From Vesta saturnalis (lineage: Eukaryota > Arthropoda > Insecta > Coleoptera > Lampyridae): a DNA stretch of 64,000 nucleotides. Under the pieces are notes generated by a model. It saw nothing but the letters and a program-made list of their open reading frames with translations. It searched no databases and was not told where the DNA came from. Made by a program: the position numbers and the translations under genes. The stretch covers positions 2,860,001 through 2,924,000 of the forward strand of contig JARFJB010002032.1 of NCBI GenBank assembly GCA_036346205.1. The letters run 5' to 3'. Shown here in pieces: positions 43,380-55,884 of this stretch (within the stretch, counting starts at the first letter, position 1; the number at the start of each line of letters is the position of its first letter).

Positions 43380-46100
43380 ACATTTTATTCAAACTAGTTT
43401 ACTGGAAAAATATCTGCATAAATATTTAAGCGTTTCCGGACTAATGACTAAACTCGCATAAAACACAGTTTGGTTAGATCTTTATCAGCATTGCATGTAT
43501 CTGTATGTATTTGTTAACGATGTTTAAAAACATTATCTAATTAAATTTAAAATTAACATACCTTTCAACGTGCACATTTCGTAAATAAGACGGCATACCT
43601 GAAAGAAGTATAAAATTAAACACACTTCACTTAAGTGTAACATAAAAACAAAGTTGATTTGTAAATATCATCAGTAAGTTTTTCAACTGATTGATTGTAA
43701 AGCATCATATGAACAACTTAGAACACCGAATTTATATTAAAGACAATAAACACTTACCCGTTCTTGAGATTATTTAGTTATTGGAATTTGATAAGTTTTT
43801 TTCTCAAGCGCCAAAGTATATACAGTTTATTATTTTTCCAAATTAAACACTAGAACTGTGAAATGAGAAGTTATTTCATTCAGTTACATAATAAACTAAA
43901 CATCTCTCCCACCATCCGAATTAACTGTTTTTTTATTTTGTTGGAGATATAATCATTTCCTTGACTTCACAAAGTCCTTTTTCTGATATTATTGGAAACT
44001 AACCTTTGTTCGAATGATTTTAGGAAATAAGTAGTAACAATTAGAAAATCACCCAAAAACCAAATAAAATAATTTTAAAACTCGATACGTGCATAGAGTG
44101 TTCTAATATCAAATAGCACTAATGTTTTAAATACAATATAATTCCACAATTTCTTTTTTATAATTATTTCTCTGCGCATTTCAATACAATGCAATAAAAA
44201 CAAGTAGTTATACAGCACACTTGACTTTCCTGGTAGTAATGAAAATATTAGAATTTATTTACAATTTCGATATTTAATTACCCGCAAACCTCAAATCTAG
44301 TGGTAGATACGCTGTGTTATTTGAATAAGATAGGCTTGATGAGGTTAAGTGTTGCATCATGTGGGACTCAATCAAAATTAACGAGCTTTGCGCAATGATG
44401 GTTCAACCCATTAATGTACTATTTTGGGAAAGAACCACAAAGAAAACCCAATTTATTCATAAATAAGTAATTGCACAAGTACATTAATAAATCCAATACC
44501 ATAAAAAAAACAATGAAAGGGTTCAATATATAACAAAACACAATTAAATCAGGTTAAAGTGCGTACAAAATTATAACATTAAGAAGAAAAAAGCAGTTGA
44601 ACTACACATAAACACAATAAAAAGACAATGTAATCACACCCACAATTGGGTCATAAATAAATGAGAATAAAAATAGTAATACCAAACAAGTGGCCCTTTA
44701 AAACCAATCAAGTAAATAAACAAATAATAATGCAGATTAAGGTACACATAAAATATCACAACAATAAGATTGTACAGGGATAATAAGGTAACTGCAAGGC
44801 AAGGACAAAAAAAATAGGTAAGGAATTTACGCGTACACAATTGATTAGTGACTAATAAAGCACAAAATGCATACGTATAATTACAACAAATTACATATAA
44901 AGAGAAATTAGTTCGCAGGCCAAACAGTTCTACAAGCTGACAAAAAAAATCATTAAAACAAAGCCTTACAAGAGTAAGTGCAAATAAATAACAACGTGAC
45001 CGATACACAAGCTTGAGCGTTAGAAAAATATAGGGCCCCTTTCTCAGGTTACACATCCATCTACACAAAACAATAAAAACAGTAAAAATATAGTTCGAGG
45101 TGTTTTAATAGCCATCTGGACCCGTGCGTTTGTAGGTCAATCGGTAATTGCCTATTTACAATTATAACTGAAAGCGATCTGTTGCACGTTTGTCCACGTC
45201 CACCTCTACACAAATATAAATATAATCAACAAACAACAATGCTAATTCGCCCAAGTACATAAGGGAGGGGGCCCTGTACTGTCTGACGCTAGCCCTTTTA
45301 TTTTAACAGATTTTAACTTAATGAGCCCGCGTGCGTAATGAGATACTTTCTGTAAGGCAACGCTTGATTTTTCATACGTTACATAGGCTTATAGAATTAT
45401 TTGCTGCGAGCTTTAATTGACATTAAGATACCTACTTACGTTTTGAATATATATTCCTTTAATTAATCACAGCCCCAAATGGTTAACATACGCAGTTTAA
45501 CTTCAAAAAGGGTAACTGTTATTTATAGAGCAATATTTGAAAAACACATTAAAACTAATACCCGAGAGAAAAGACAAATTCGCGTTGGTTAGTTCACAAG
45601 AAACTGTACACGCAAAAAAATATTTAAAGACAGATTGTTTACTATAAAGTCAAAAATCCATCTGGCTCGATCAAAACTCTAACTGTAACTGCGTTCCCGT
45701 TCGATTTCAAACTAACTATATTTACTCCCGACAATCAATTTCAAAGGTAATTAAAAAAACAAGAAACATTAGGTTGGAACAGTTTCATATTAATTATTGA
45801 ACGAAATCTTAATTTTAAAAATATGCACTCGTCCGTAGAAAAACCTATCTCTAATATCAAACTTTAACAGTGGAACAACGATGTCTTAAACTAGTGACCT
45901 TTTTACATCGAGAATGTGCGCGTAAAACTACTCAACGATTCGTTACACTCCTTCAGTAAAAGCAGTTCGAGCGGACACCTGCTAGCTAACCCCCAAACAT
46001 ATGTTTTTTCAACCATAAGACAAATATCAGTTACATACATTCCCATATTTCTTACATAAAATACATAAAATAAATTATTCCCAAAACATTTGCAAATTGC
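43380..46100. other. Long stretch without recognised gene
   Basis: AT-rich sequence. The 144-codon minus-strand frame at 44634-45068 is dominated by Leu, Phe, Tyr and Cys, as expected of an A/T-biased chance frame. Patches around 45250-45360 and 45640-46000 are slightly GC-richer and could be old retroelement non-coding ends, but nothing firm is visible. Confidence 0.4.
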
Positions 46101-46139
46101 ACCGTATTATCAAGAGATTAAAAACCCACTAATTATCTT

Positions 46140-46800
46140 TTCTATCGCGGTAACAATGGCGATTTGATAAACGTTTATTACAATAATAAAATTTTCGCGG
46201 TCCGCTACCTACAGCATTAAATAAACATTTAAGAACATCGGCATTAGTTTTGAAAGCTACTTTGTACTTCTTGTTCTTTTGTAATATGTGAGCTACTTCT
46301 GATATTTTTCCAAAATATGTTATGTATTTATTTTCTGCCGAGTCTGTGTTAACTGGGTAAATGTTTTTGTTTTTTCGATAGATAATTCGTATACTTCAAT
46401 TTTAACTGAAGAGTCGATTATATTTGAAATATAACCATTTGCTTGTGCAATTTATTCTATAATTCATATTTCTTTATTGAAATTTGTTTGTTTGAATGAT
46501 AATGACATAGATCTATGTACTCAGGATCTATAGCAGCTAGCTTATGTGTTTCATGGTGACATGAATCGTTTGGAATTGTGATCTGTAGATTTTCTGACTA
46601 TGGGGAACTCAAACTTGTTCTGTATATTAATTTTTGTTTAAATCTAAAAAATTAATGGGTCTATTTTGTTCTCTCTTTAGTGTCAATTTTATGATGAATG
46701 TAAATTGTTAATATTAATTAAAAACGTATCAATGGAATCTGATGCACATCAACATAATGAAATCGAAATGCAATCTTATCAGTAACATTTAATTAAAAAA
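46140..46800 (-). pseudogene. PLE RT C-terminus and linker, decayed
   Basis: Read on the minus strand: REQNRPINFLDL-type pieces near 46660 (the end of the reverse transcriptase), then SQFQTIHVTMKH-like residues. Next is YITYFGKISEVAHILQKNKK near 46330-46270, followed by AFKTNADVLKCLFN, which matches the linker between reverse transcriptase and GIY-YIG domain in PLEs (ITYFGK.S, FKT). Frameshifts and stops are frequent and the GIY-YIG part is missing. Assignment rests mainly on the linker. Confidence 0.55.
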
Positions 46801-48010
46801 TTTGATCTTCTAAATTATCCATAAAGGTTTTTTCATAATTATAAAAAAGAAATTGTATTTAAAATATTAATGCGATTAAACTAAGGTTAGAGCAAATAAA
46901 TTTGTTCTAGTATCAACTTGATATAGGAAAGGTGAAAAAAAGAATATGCTGTGTGTTCTTGGATTACATTAAAGAAAAATTATAAATAATTTTAGGTACC
47001 GTAGTGTGGAAGATTTTGTTGTGCGAATACAGAGAATTTTATTCTTTAAAAATAAATGAAACATTGGGTAACACGAACGTTCAACACCCAATTGAGATTG
47101 AAATTGCACTAATGGTCGAGACACCAGCAGTTAATCAGCGTCCTGTAATTTGTCCAATTATTTTTAACGTGCAAAAATAGCAAATCTGTAATACTCTCTT
47201 CACTTCCTAATATTTAGATGGCGCAATTAAAGACCGAAATTTGCGCGACACATAGAAATCTCATAAAAATACAGTTGTATTACAGCAATCAATCAGTGTC
47301 CGTGTTGTACGTGTGGCGAGTTTTATCCCAATAATTGTGCGAATGGTCAACTACAGATGTTTCAGAAAAATAAAAGATTTTACATCTCTTTATGTTTTAT
47401 ACCCCCGGACAGGTGTACTTTTATTCGTTAAATAACTATTTCTAACGAATCTAGTAGATAACCGCATTATGTGGTGGTCCAATACTGGTGTTTTCTTATG
47501 GGAAACTAATGGTGCTTTGTTTCCAGAAAAATGAAGAAGGGAATTTCAAGTTCAGCGAAACACAATTGCAACAGGCTATGGACAGATATTTCCTATTGTG
47601 CACGATTCGGCAAGCTGAAAAACTATACAGTGTACTATTCTATCTTCGTTACCAAATATGAGAAAGGTCTTTTGATTAAGTGATCGCTAGGTAATGCATA
47701 CAAACAGGTATCCCATTAATAAAAACTATCTTTGCAAAACGGTTGGCGGTATTGTTAAAATTGGTGCTCGAGCGTTGTAAGTGAGGAATGAATCTAAACG
47801 GGCGTCGCATAATTCAAAGAATATCTGGAAAAGCAATCGTTTCACGCATCTGGTTCGTCTATTATTTTTTTTCCTATTGTTTAATGATAAATCGATTTGA
47901 GTAATAACAAATAGGGCTTCCAATATTAAAAAATATTGTTTTCAACATTTGCTGATTAAAGGATAATTGTCAAACACCTTGCATAAAATATTTAAAATGT
48001 TATAATCGGG
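46801..48010. other. Stretch without recognised gene
   Basis: AT-rich; no coding similarity seen. Confidence 0.4.
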
Positions 48011-48013
48011 GAT

Positions 48014-48145
48014 AATATAACTAGTGTTATGATTATCATCGACGATAGCTCGAGTTAAAACCGATGAAAATTGAATTTGAATTGAATTTTCTAAAGGTTT
48101 TAACGAGTGGTATCATCGATTATTAATCATAACACGTGTTATATT
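48014..48145. repeat. Imperfect inverted repeat, ~49-bp arms
   Basis: Left arm AATATAACTAGTGTTATGAT through CGAGTTAAAACC and right arm GGTTTTAACGAG through ATCATAACACGTGTTATATT pair with a few mismatches around a 35-bp AT-rich loop. It lies just outside the mariner-like element at 48158. It could be a tiny MITE; no target duplication was recognised. Confidence 0.7.
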
Positions 48146-48157
48146 TGGTAAGAGATA

Positions 48158-50311
48158 CAGGGTGTATTTTAAAATCACCGACAAACGAAAACTGGAGATT
48201 CTATAATTCAAAATAAGGCAAAAATTATCATAAATGCTTTTCCGAAAATGCTTCCTAACCGAGATACAGGTTGATTAAAAAATAATTTTTTTAAGATTCC
48301 TTAAAAACTACAAAAGATATTACACTGAGATTTGGTACACCTAAATGTCTAATTAAGTACAATGAATCAGGTGAGTTTGAGTCAACTGGCTGCATCCAGT
48401 GGCGTAGAATATGTTAAGTTAATCACTTTAAGTAAAAAAAACGCACGTCCCTGCTTTTTTTTGAAGAAATATTTTTTTTGTTAAATTGAAGATTTAATTC
48501 TGCAAATAAAATCATACTTAGTATTTTTTCGATTAGGCACCCGTTTTTGAAATATTTTGCATTAACATGAACGACTACATTATTCGGTAATAACCAAATT
48601 ATATAAATCAGAGATTGCTTTGCATTTGACAGTTACGTATCTCATGTTTGCTAAAATAGTTGCATTTACGCGTGTTTTGTAATTCATTGTTTGTGTCTAA
48701 TTACTGTGAAAAAATGAATTATTCCAAACGAGAACTGGTCGATATGCATTTATGTTATGGTAATACTAATTGCAATGCTCGTGCAGCTGTTCGAGTTTAT
48801 GAACAAAGATTTCCAAATAGAAGACATCCACATTATACTACGTTTAGAACCGTTCATCGTAACTTGTTAGAGTATGGGAGTTTAAAAGGAAAGAAAAATT
48901 CCGGACGAAATGCTCGTGTACCAGTTGAAATTGAGGAACAAATTTTAGATAGAGTTTATGAAAATTCATCAATAAGTTCGCGTGAGTTAGGTTTAGAATT
49001 TGGTGTGTCGCATAGCAAGTCTTGGAAAGTTTTACGAGAACAAAATTTACATCCCTTTCAAGTACAAAAAGTGCATGCAAAATTGCCTGCTGACCATCCT
49101 CGTCGAATTAATTTTTGCGAATGGTTTTTAAATAAAAATGCTGAAGATGTACAATTTGTTAGAAACTTATTGACCACTGATGATTTTTTCCCGAAATGGA
49201 ATAATAAACTTGCGTAATTCCCACAAATGGTTAGATGAAAATCAGCATCCAACTGCAGCTCACCAACATAGATTTAGCGAAAATGTTTGGATAGGTATAC
49301 TAGACGATCACCTAATCAGACCTATCAGTTTTTCTCAAAGACTTACTGGCGAATTCTATTTAAATTTTTTGAGAGAAGATTTGCCAGAATTGTTTGACGA
49401 CGTACCCTTAGATGTTAGAATGAACATGTATTTCATGCATGATGGTGCACCACCACATTCCACACGAAACGTCACAGAATTTTTAAATGCATGGTTCCCT
49501 GGACGCTAGATTGGACGAGGAAATGAAGTACCGTGGCCGACACGATCGCCGGATTTAAACCCATTGGATTTTTTGTGTGGGGGTATCTGAAAACTCGTGT
49601 CTATTCTGTTCAAATTGATAATCGAGAGCAACTTTGGAATTGCATACAGATGGCATCCGATAAGATTAGGGTTATGCCACAAATTTTTCAGCGTGTTAGG
49701 TTTGATTTGCTAAGAAGAATACAAGCTTGCATTCAAAAGGAAGGAGGACATTTTGAACATTATGTACAAAAATAATTATTATTTTGTTTTTGATTCCTTC
49801 AATATCTCTATAATAATGTATCTAATAGTTAACTGCGTTATTTTTTGTAAAATAAAACAAATTTTGATTTTTATTGAATAATGTGGTCGTTTATGTTAAT
49901 GCAAAATATTTCAAAAACGGGGTGCCGAATCGGAAAAATACTAAGTATGATTTTATTTGCAGAATTAAATGTTGAATCTATCAAAAAAATATTTCTTCAA
50001 AAAAACCAGGGGCGTGCGTTTTTTTTTTTTACTGATTAACTTAAAATATTCTACGCCACTGGATGGAGTCAGTTGACTCAAACTCACCTGATTAATTGTA
50101 TTTAATGAGACATTTAAGTGTACCAAATCTCAGTGTAATAACTTTTGTAGTTTTTGGGGAATCTTAAAAAAACCTTAAAAAAAGTATTTTTTAATCAACC
50201 TGTATCTCGGTCAGGAAGCATTTTCGGAAAAGCGTTTATGATCATTATTGTCTTATTTTGAATCATAGAATCTTCAGTTTTCGTTTGTCGGTGATTTTAA
50301 AATATACCCTG
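48158..50311 (+). mobile_element. Mariner-like element with ~435-bp inverted repeats
   Basis: The left end CAGGGTGTATTTTAAAATCA and the inverted right end CAGGGTATATTTTAAAATCA begin arms of about 435 bp (48158-48595 and 49880-50311) that match closely. TA flanks both sides (48156-48157 and 50312-50313). The transposase lies between the arms on the plus strand. It is the best preserved element in the window. Confidence 0.92.
48714..49775 (+). pseudogene. Mariner-like transposase, nearly complete but broken
   Basis: Translation most likely starts at the ATG at 48714 (MNYSKRELVDMHLCYG), not the upstream in-frame ATG. RAAVRVYEQRFPNRRHPHYT and KKNSGRNARVPVEIEEQIL form the DNA-binding half, and WFLNKNAEDVQFVRNLLTTD ends at the first catalytic Asp. 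A frameshift near 49190 follows. The next frame gives RFSENVWIGILDDHLIRPIS and MNMYFMHDGAPPHSTRNV with the second Asp. A TAG at 49507-49509 (Trp expected) then interrupts. WPTRSPDLNPLDF carries the third Asp, a one-base shift near 49572 moves to WGYLKTRVYSVQIDN, and the gene ends GGHFEHYVQK at 49775. All catalytic Asp are kept; only three lesions were seen. Confidence 0.9.
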
Positions 50312-50313
50312 TA

Positions 50314-51205
50314 TAATGCACGTTAATACAAAATATATTTTTTTAAAGTCTACAATTTTAAACGATTTGTCACTTTGACAGTAAACTATTTTATTCATTA
50401 AAATCATGCGACAGTCAACATGCGGTGATAAAATTATCACAGATTTGACAGCCTATTCAACGATTATGTTTTTGTATTTTTTAACCAATGAAATTAATTA
50501 AAAATGTACCATGTGACATGTGAATTACATTCTCTTATATTCTACTTGAACTATTAAAGAAACATTGTGCAACGGTTTTAACTATGCATTAGAATTAATA
50601 AGGTACATAAAAATTGTCAACAGTTTTAAGGGCAAAATGTTAGACTCAAAAATGATCTATTTAACATCGCGCGGTTGGTAGCTACTTCCGGTGAGAATAT
50701 TTTTCATGCTTCCAGAATTCTAAATTCTGAGAAATCAGACTAATCCTAGTCTGTTGGTCTCTTTGAACCTCTAGGCATAACAAATTTGTATAAAGTGAAA
50801 TCATTTATCAAATCTACACTTTCCGTGCTTCTTTACCATAATAAATCCAGCAGAAATTGATGTATCTTACACTGAGTTATTTATGCGTTTTTCATTCCGA
50901 TCAAAAAAGGATTGGATGATAGTGAAACCTTAGTTAGTTTTAATACGTTATTGCCCTAATTACGAAACAAAAGAGATTGAGTTACCTACATTGTATATTA
51001 ACGACGCAGCAACGTACGCAGAGAAGAACATCGAAACGTTATGTTAAATTTTGGTGCTGCGGTAACTGAACATACAATTAATTGGTAAAGCAATTACTTC
51101 AAGGTTTAGGAAAAATTCAGCAAAAAAAACTAGACATACCAATTAAAATTAAACTTAAGACGTACCATTGTGCCTTTTTTTAATTATAAGATGCCAAAAC
51201 CTAAT
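50314..51205. other. Stretch without recognised gene
   Basis: No coding similarity or structured repeat seen. Confidence 0.4.
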
Positions 51206-51500
51206 TTAAAGGAGATTTTCTTCTTGCCTCTTCTCTAATTTACAAATTCTCATATGTTCTTTACGTCTTGTATCAAAGCTACGTTCTGTGGTTCTAATGT
51301 ATACTTTTCCACATGAACAAATTAACTTGTACACTCCGGAAGTTGATAATGGGTTTAAAACATCTTTAGGTGACCTTAAATGTTCTTTAATTTTTCTTGT
51401 AGGTTTAAAAACTGTCCTAATGCCATGATTAATTAATTAGGATTTTTTCAATTTTATCTGTAACAGTGTTTTGAAAGAAAGAAAAACAAATAATAAAGTA
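51206..51500 (-). pseudogene. PLE linker and GIY-YIG fragment
   Basis: On the minus strand TVTDKIEKILIN is followed, after a stop, by GIRTVFKPTRKIKEHLRSPK, then SGVYKLICSCGKVYIRTTER and RRKEHMRICKLEKRQEE. GVY and YIR stand for the GIY-YIG triads (the second altered), with the CxC of PLE nucleases between them. The domain is cut off soon after. Its upstream part is missing because a mariner-like element occupies 51512-52752. Confidence 0.78.
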
Positions 51501-51511
51501 ATTATCGGATG

Positions 51512-52752
51512 AAGGGTGTAAATACTGTATATGCCTACCCTCATCTTCAAACGCAAGCAAATTTTAAATGTTCAAACGATTTTTGTAACAAGTCTGGCGT
51601 AATACAATTTTCGATATCGTTCCTAATGTTATTTTTTAGTTCTTCTAAGTTGTAAGGCTTAGGATTGTAGCACTTATCCCCAGAGAAAAAATCTGGGACA
51701 GTTAAATCAGGAGATTGCGGTGACCACTCAATCGATAGAGCTCGACCTATCCACTTTTGATTAAAAGTATTAATGAATCTCGTGCCACCGATGAATAAAT
51801 AATGACGTGACGCGCCATCTTGTTGAAATTCTATCTTGAAGTAACTGTGGATAAAAACACTGTTCCATGTAATTTGTACCTGTCACAGTTGGTTCCGTAA
51901 AGAAAAAAGGACCATAGATTTTTTGTTTGGGACAACGCACACCAAACATTAACCTTTGGACTATCGCGTTCAAATTCATTAAATGAAGTGAGTTTTTTAG
52001 AGCCCCATATTCTGCAATTATGTTTGTTACACATTCCGCTAATGTGAAACGTTGCTTCATCAGACATAATTAACAACGTATTAGGTTCATTCCTGAATAA
52101 ATCTAGTAGAATTTCGCATAACATTAGTCGTTTTTCATAATCTGACTCGTATAATTTTTGGTATGTCTGAATTTTATATGAAGTTATTTTTAAAAATTTT
52201 AGGCACCAATGGAAATTTCTAAAACTTCAGCAATCTTTCTAATTGAAATTCCATGATTGTTAGCTTGTAGTACTTCATTAACAGACATCAAATTTTTCAA
52301 CAGAGCATCACAATTCCTTGGCTTTTTAAGTGCGTTTTGCCACTTTTTAATAATATTCACAGGAGGATTTTTACCAAATTTTCTTCTAAATATCCTCCTT
52401 GTTCGAGTGGTAGATCTAGTTTCTGCGTAAATTAATGCTGTTTGAGCTTTTTCAGTCGCTGAGTAAATAATTAAATGACTTCTCTTTCTATGAATTGTCA
52501 AATTTGCTGATTTTGTTTTCATGCCCCATTGTCGGAGCAAGAGTTGACTTATTTTACTACCTATGTATCAAATTATGTTTAAAGAAAAACTACAGTGTTA
52601 CCTAAAAGCTCAAATATCTTTGTTGTTAAAAAAAAAGATATGAAACTATACTTTTTTGAACAGAAGATGAATCCCGCTTTTGAATGCCATCGAAATATAC
52701 AGAGCATTCCATTTTAATTAATAAATATATGTTCATTACTAAACACCCTGTA
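51512..52752 (-). mobile_element. Mariner-like element, left end eroded
   Basis: The right terminus is clear: inverted, it reads ATACAGGGTGTTTAGTAATG (52734-52753). The left end near 51512 (AAGGGTGTAAATACTG) is only a weak match. It carries a minus-strand transposase and interrupts a PLE fragment on its left. Confidence 0.7.
51547..52540 (-). pseudogene. Mariner-like transposase with intact catalytic motifs in broken frames
   Basis: From 52540: SATEKAQTALIYAETRSTTR, then RKFGKNPPVNIIKKWQNALK and GISIRKIAEVLEISIG give the DNA-binding half. After frame changes, LLIMSDEATFHISGMCNKHN near 52070 holds the first Asp and VNVWCALSQTKNLW follows. A further frame, open from about 51840 to the TGA at 51547, reads QQDGASRHYLFIGGTRF (second Asp), WSPQSPDLTVPDFFSG (third Asp) and ends LLQKSFEHLKFACV. 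At least three frameshifts separate the pieces. The lineage (TRSTT...F..KF) differs from the neighbour at 48.2 kb. Confidence 0.85.
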
Positions 52753-52753
52753 T

Positions 52754-55700
52754 TGATGGGATAAAATCTGAACAAACTAAAAAAACTATTAGGTAAACGA
52801 ATTCAATTAGTGAAAACCCCATCTCTTTAGAGCAATTCATAAGCTGTGTATTTACATTTAAAATCCATCACTCGTATTTGGGACGGCTGTATCCCACAAA
52901 CAAGGAATTAAGTTACATTATATTACGCAGTACTACATCTTTATCATACCAGAACCTAATAGGAACCAGCCAATTCTGAAACAACACGCAGATGTTAAAT
53001 TTATAATTTTCTAATTATGTACTCATTAAGAGAGGTACTGCGCTGTATCTCAGACAATATTCATCTTAAAGCTTTAGAAAAAAAAATGTTTTTAATAAAA
53101 GTGGCTAAGGCTAAAATATGTTTAAGCCTCCGAGACGACCACTAAAGGGTCCATATAATTTTCTTGAAAAATTACGAGGAAACGTACGCTCAAAAATATT
53201 GTGTTCTAACATTGTTTTCTAAATAAAAGCTTTGTCATCTTAGTCAACTGTCAAAGTAGTGAAGGAAGGTTACATTTCTAGTTTCAAAAATACCCGGTTT
53301 GACTGAACTTGATCTCGTTTAGAAGAGCTTTCCATGCCTCATTTTTTACCTTATAAGTTCTATTGTTAACCATAATCTTGAAGATCTGGTTCTAATTACC
53401 AATCACACAGTAATATAATGCGTGTATACGTAAAAATAATCAAATTAAGCTTCACATTAATCACTCCAGGTGTAAAAAAGACCCTAACAATAACCTGTTT
53501 ATTTTTAGGAGATTAAACTGTAACAAACTCTTGACGTTTTTCAAAAAAATTTACGTTTATTTAGGCAAATTAACATGCATTGCGTGCAGCGTGTGTTGCA
53601 TATCATAGTTGCATAAAACCATGCATTTAATTATTTTAATTAGAACTCGTACGGATTTTGTTTGCACATTCAATCTAGATATGTTCATGCGCAAAGATTA
53701 CTTCAGCGACTCCTTTGTTGGTGATATTTTTTAAGGTAGATGTAGCGCATCCATTGTTGCTTTGTTAAATTTTTGTGCAGTATAATTTGTATGGTAAGTT
53801 ATAAAAAACTATTATATATAAGTTTGAGACGTTTGCTTTTTAGGCATTTTTATTTACTTCTACTTTGCGTTTTACTTTATTTTATTAATCCGCATAATTA
53901 CTTAACCAATTGCATTTTACCGTTAGTTGCTTTACGGTGTAATTGCGTTCAACCAATAATGACGCAATAACCTTTGTTACTGTGAAGTGAAATTTTAATA
54001 TCCATTAAACCAGCAAAAATTTATACATTTGGGAATGTTAATGCATCCGAATCCAGTTGTATTTCATGTAAAATTTACGCAGCGAAATTTTCCAAGCGCT
54101 GATTCAGCAAGCCGCCATTTCGGAGCCTACAGACGTACTGTATAATCAAAATAAGGTATTTTATTTCTATTAATAATTCCATAAGTTAGTTTTACTTAAG
54201 TGACACTAGCTCTAAGATATTCTCATTTATAATCAAAATTAAGGTAGTAAATAAAGCTTGTCATTGTCAATTTTTTAACTTTATTAGAATCATGGTTTAC
54301 TTGTTTTACCATAAAACAAGTTGGCTCCCTTTTATTTAATAATTTAGTTTCAGGTTGAAGCAACAATTTGTGAAGCGAACATATCTATATGTATATTTTT
54401 TTTAAAGCAACATCTGATAATATTTATAAACTCCACCTATTTTAATCTCCGACTGAGCAAAAGGTATAAAACCTACTGGGTTATAACCAAACCTTTATCA
54501 CCTAAAATTGTAGCTTAAAGAGTTGGTTGCAAAACATACAATTGACTTCACAATTTATGCAACAAAAACCTTTATTTTCTATCGTATTTCCATACTGCAG
54601 TTGTTCATATTTTGAAATAAACCACAATAACGAAACAATCAACTAACATGGTTACTACCGTAGCCACACAATAATTGTTTGCAAATTTAAGGCCTCTAGA
54701 ATTGTCCTATTATTAAGTAACACCTGGTAACAACGTTACAAATAAATAATTTTATTATCTCTACGCAAACGGTGATAAGTTAATATAAACAAACATAATT
54801 TATTAAAACCATATTGTTGATATAGAAGTTTGAAAACAAAATACAATTTATAAACAGCCCTTTATCATTTGTTATTTATATAAATTTAATTTCTAAAACA
54901 AGTAGTTTAAATTTTTTAATGTGCGTTATGTAATTAGAACAGAACAAGTAAATGTTTACTTTTAGGGTATTTTCACTTATGCAATATTGTATAAATAAAG
55001 TATCATTGAAATAAAATATCTTTGAAATTTGAAATTTCTTTTGAATCGTAACAATTGGTACTCCCCAAACGTAGTTAAATCAAAATTAATACTATAAACT
55101 CTAGTATGTAAATTCCCTTTAGTTGCAAAAGTATATTTATCAAATGTAAACATTTTATGTTTAACCCATGGAATATGATTACCGGAACAATTCAATGTAA
55201 TAATTTTATAACATTTTATTATAAAATGAATAAAGCACTTAAAGTAAAGCATAAATTAATTTGTTAATAGAATTTTATTTATCTAAAAACTAAATGTGGA
55301 AATTTGTATTTTTTACTAATAAGATAGGAAAAGCTAAAATCTTTCAGTTCTTGCCATATGAGTCGAGACGTCATACATAGAATATGGCGTGTTTCTTATA
55401 AATTTTATGATTGGTTGTTTTTACAGTTCAAACCAAAACTTCATCTATTTTCTGATTATGTTACTATTACTTATACAAGAATGGTCTTAAAGCTTAAATA
55501 AAACACTTCCATTTTTTTAAACTAAATAACAGTTCTGTTAAAGATACATCAATCGGTGCGAATAAATGTGAATTGTAACACTGTATCAAGTTCAATTTAT
55601 AAACGAACGGAAAGGGAAAGTTAAATTTTAACCTCTTTATAGTACAATAAAGTTAAGAAGTACGTATATAACATAAATTATAAAGCAGCTGTTGCTAAGA

Positions 55701-55880
55701 ATTTTCGCGAAATAACAAGCCTTAGGAGAGAGCAAAGCCTTTTCCCGTGTGCAGTTACCAATAACTTTTCAGGAATAGCTTTCAGATATTTACAGTAAAG
55801 GGAGCATTAACCTTCCAGCAATAATATTTTAATTTTGCTACGTATAATAATTCTAAATAAAATAAAGAGGTATTAAAGCA
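52754..55880. other. Long stretch without recognised gene
   Basis: AT-rich; short frames such as 53773-53970 and 54977-55252 have no recognisable similarity and a composition expected from base bias. Confidence 0.4.
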
Positions 55881-55884
55881 TTAA

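Noticed and set aside
43562..43598. 37-bp exon-like segment with acceptor and donor on the minus strand
   Set aside because: Its reading phases could not be joined to the orphan frame at 43075-43311 without a stop, so no gene model was made.
44634..45068. 144-codon minus-strand frame, the longest unassigned one in its region
   Set aside because: Composition is dominated by Leu, Phe, Tyr and Cys as expected from an A-rich plus strand read in reverse; no family features or splice context.
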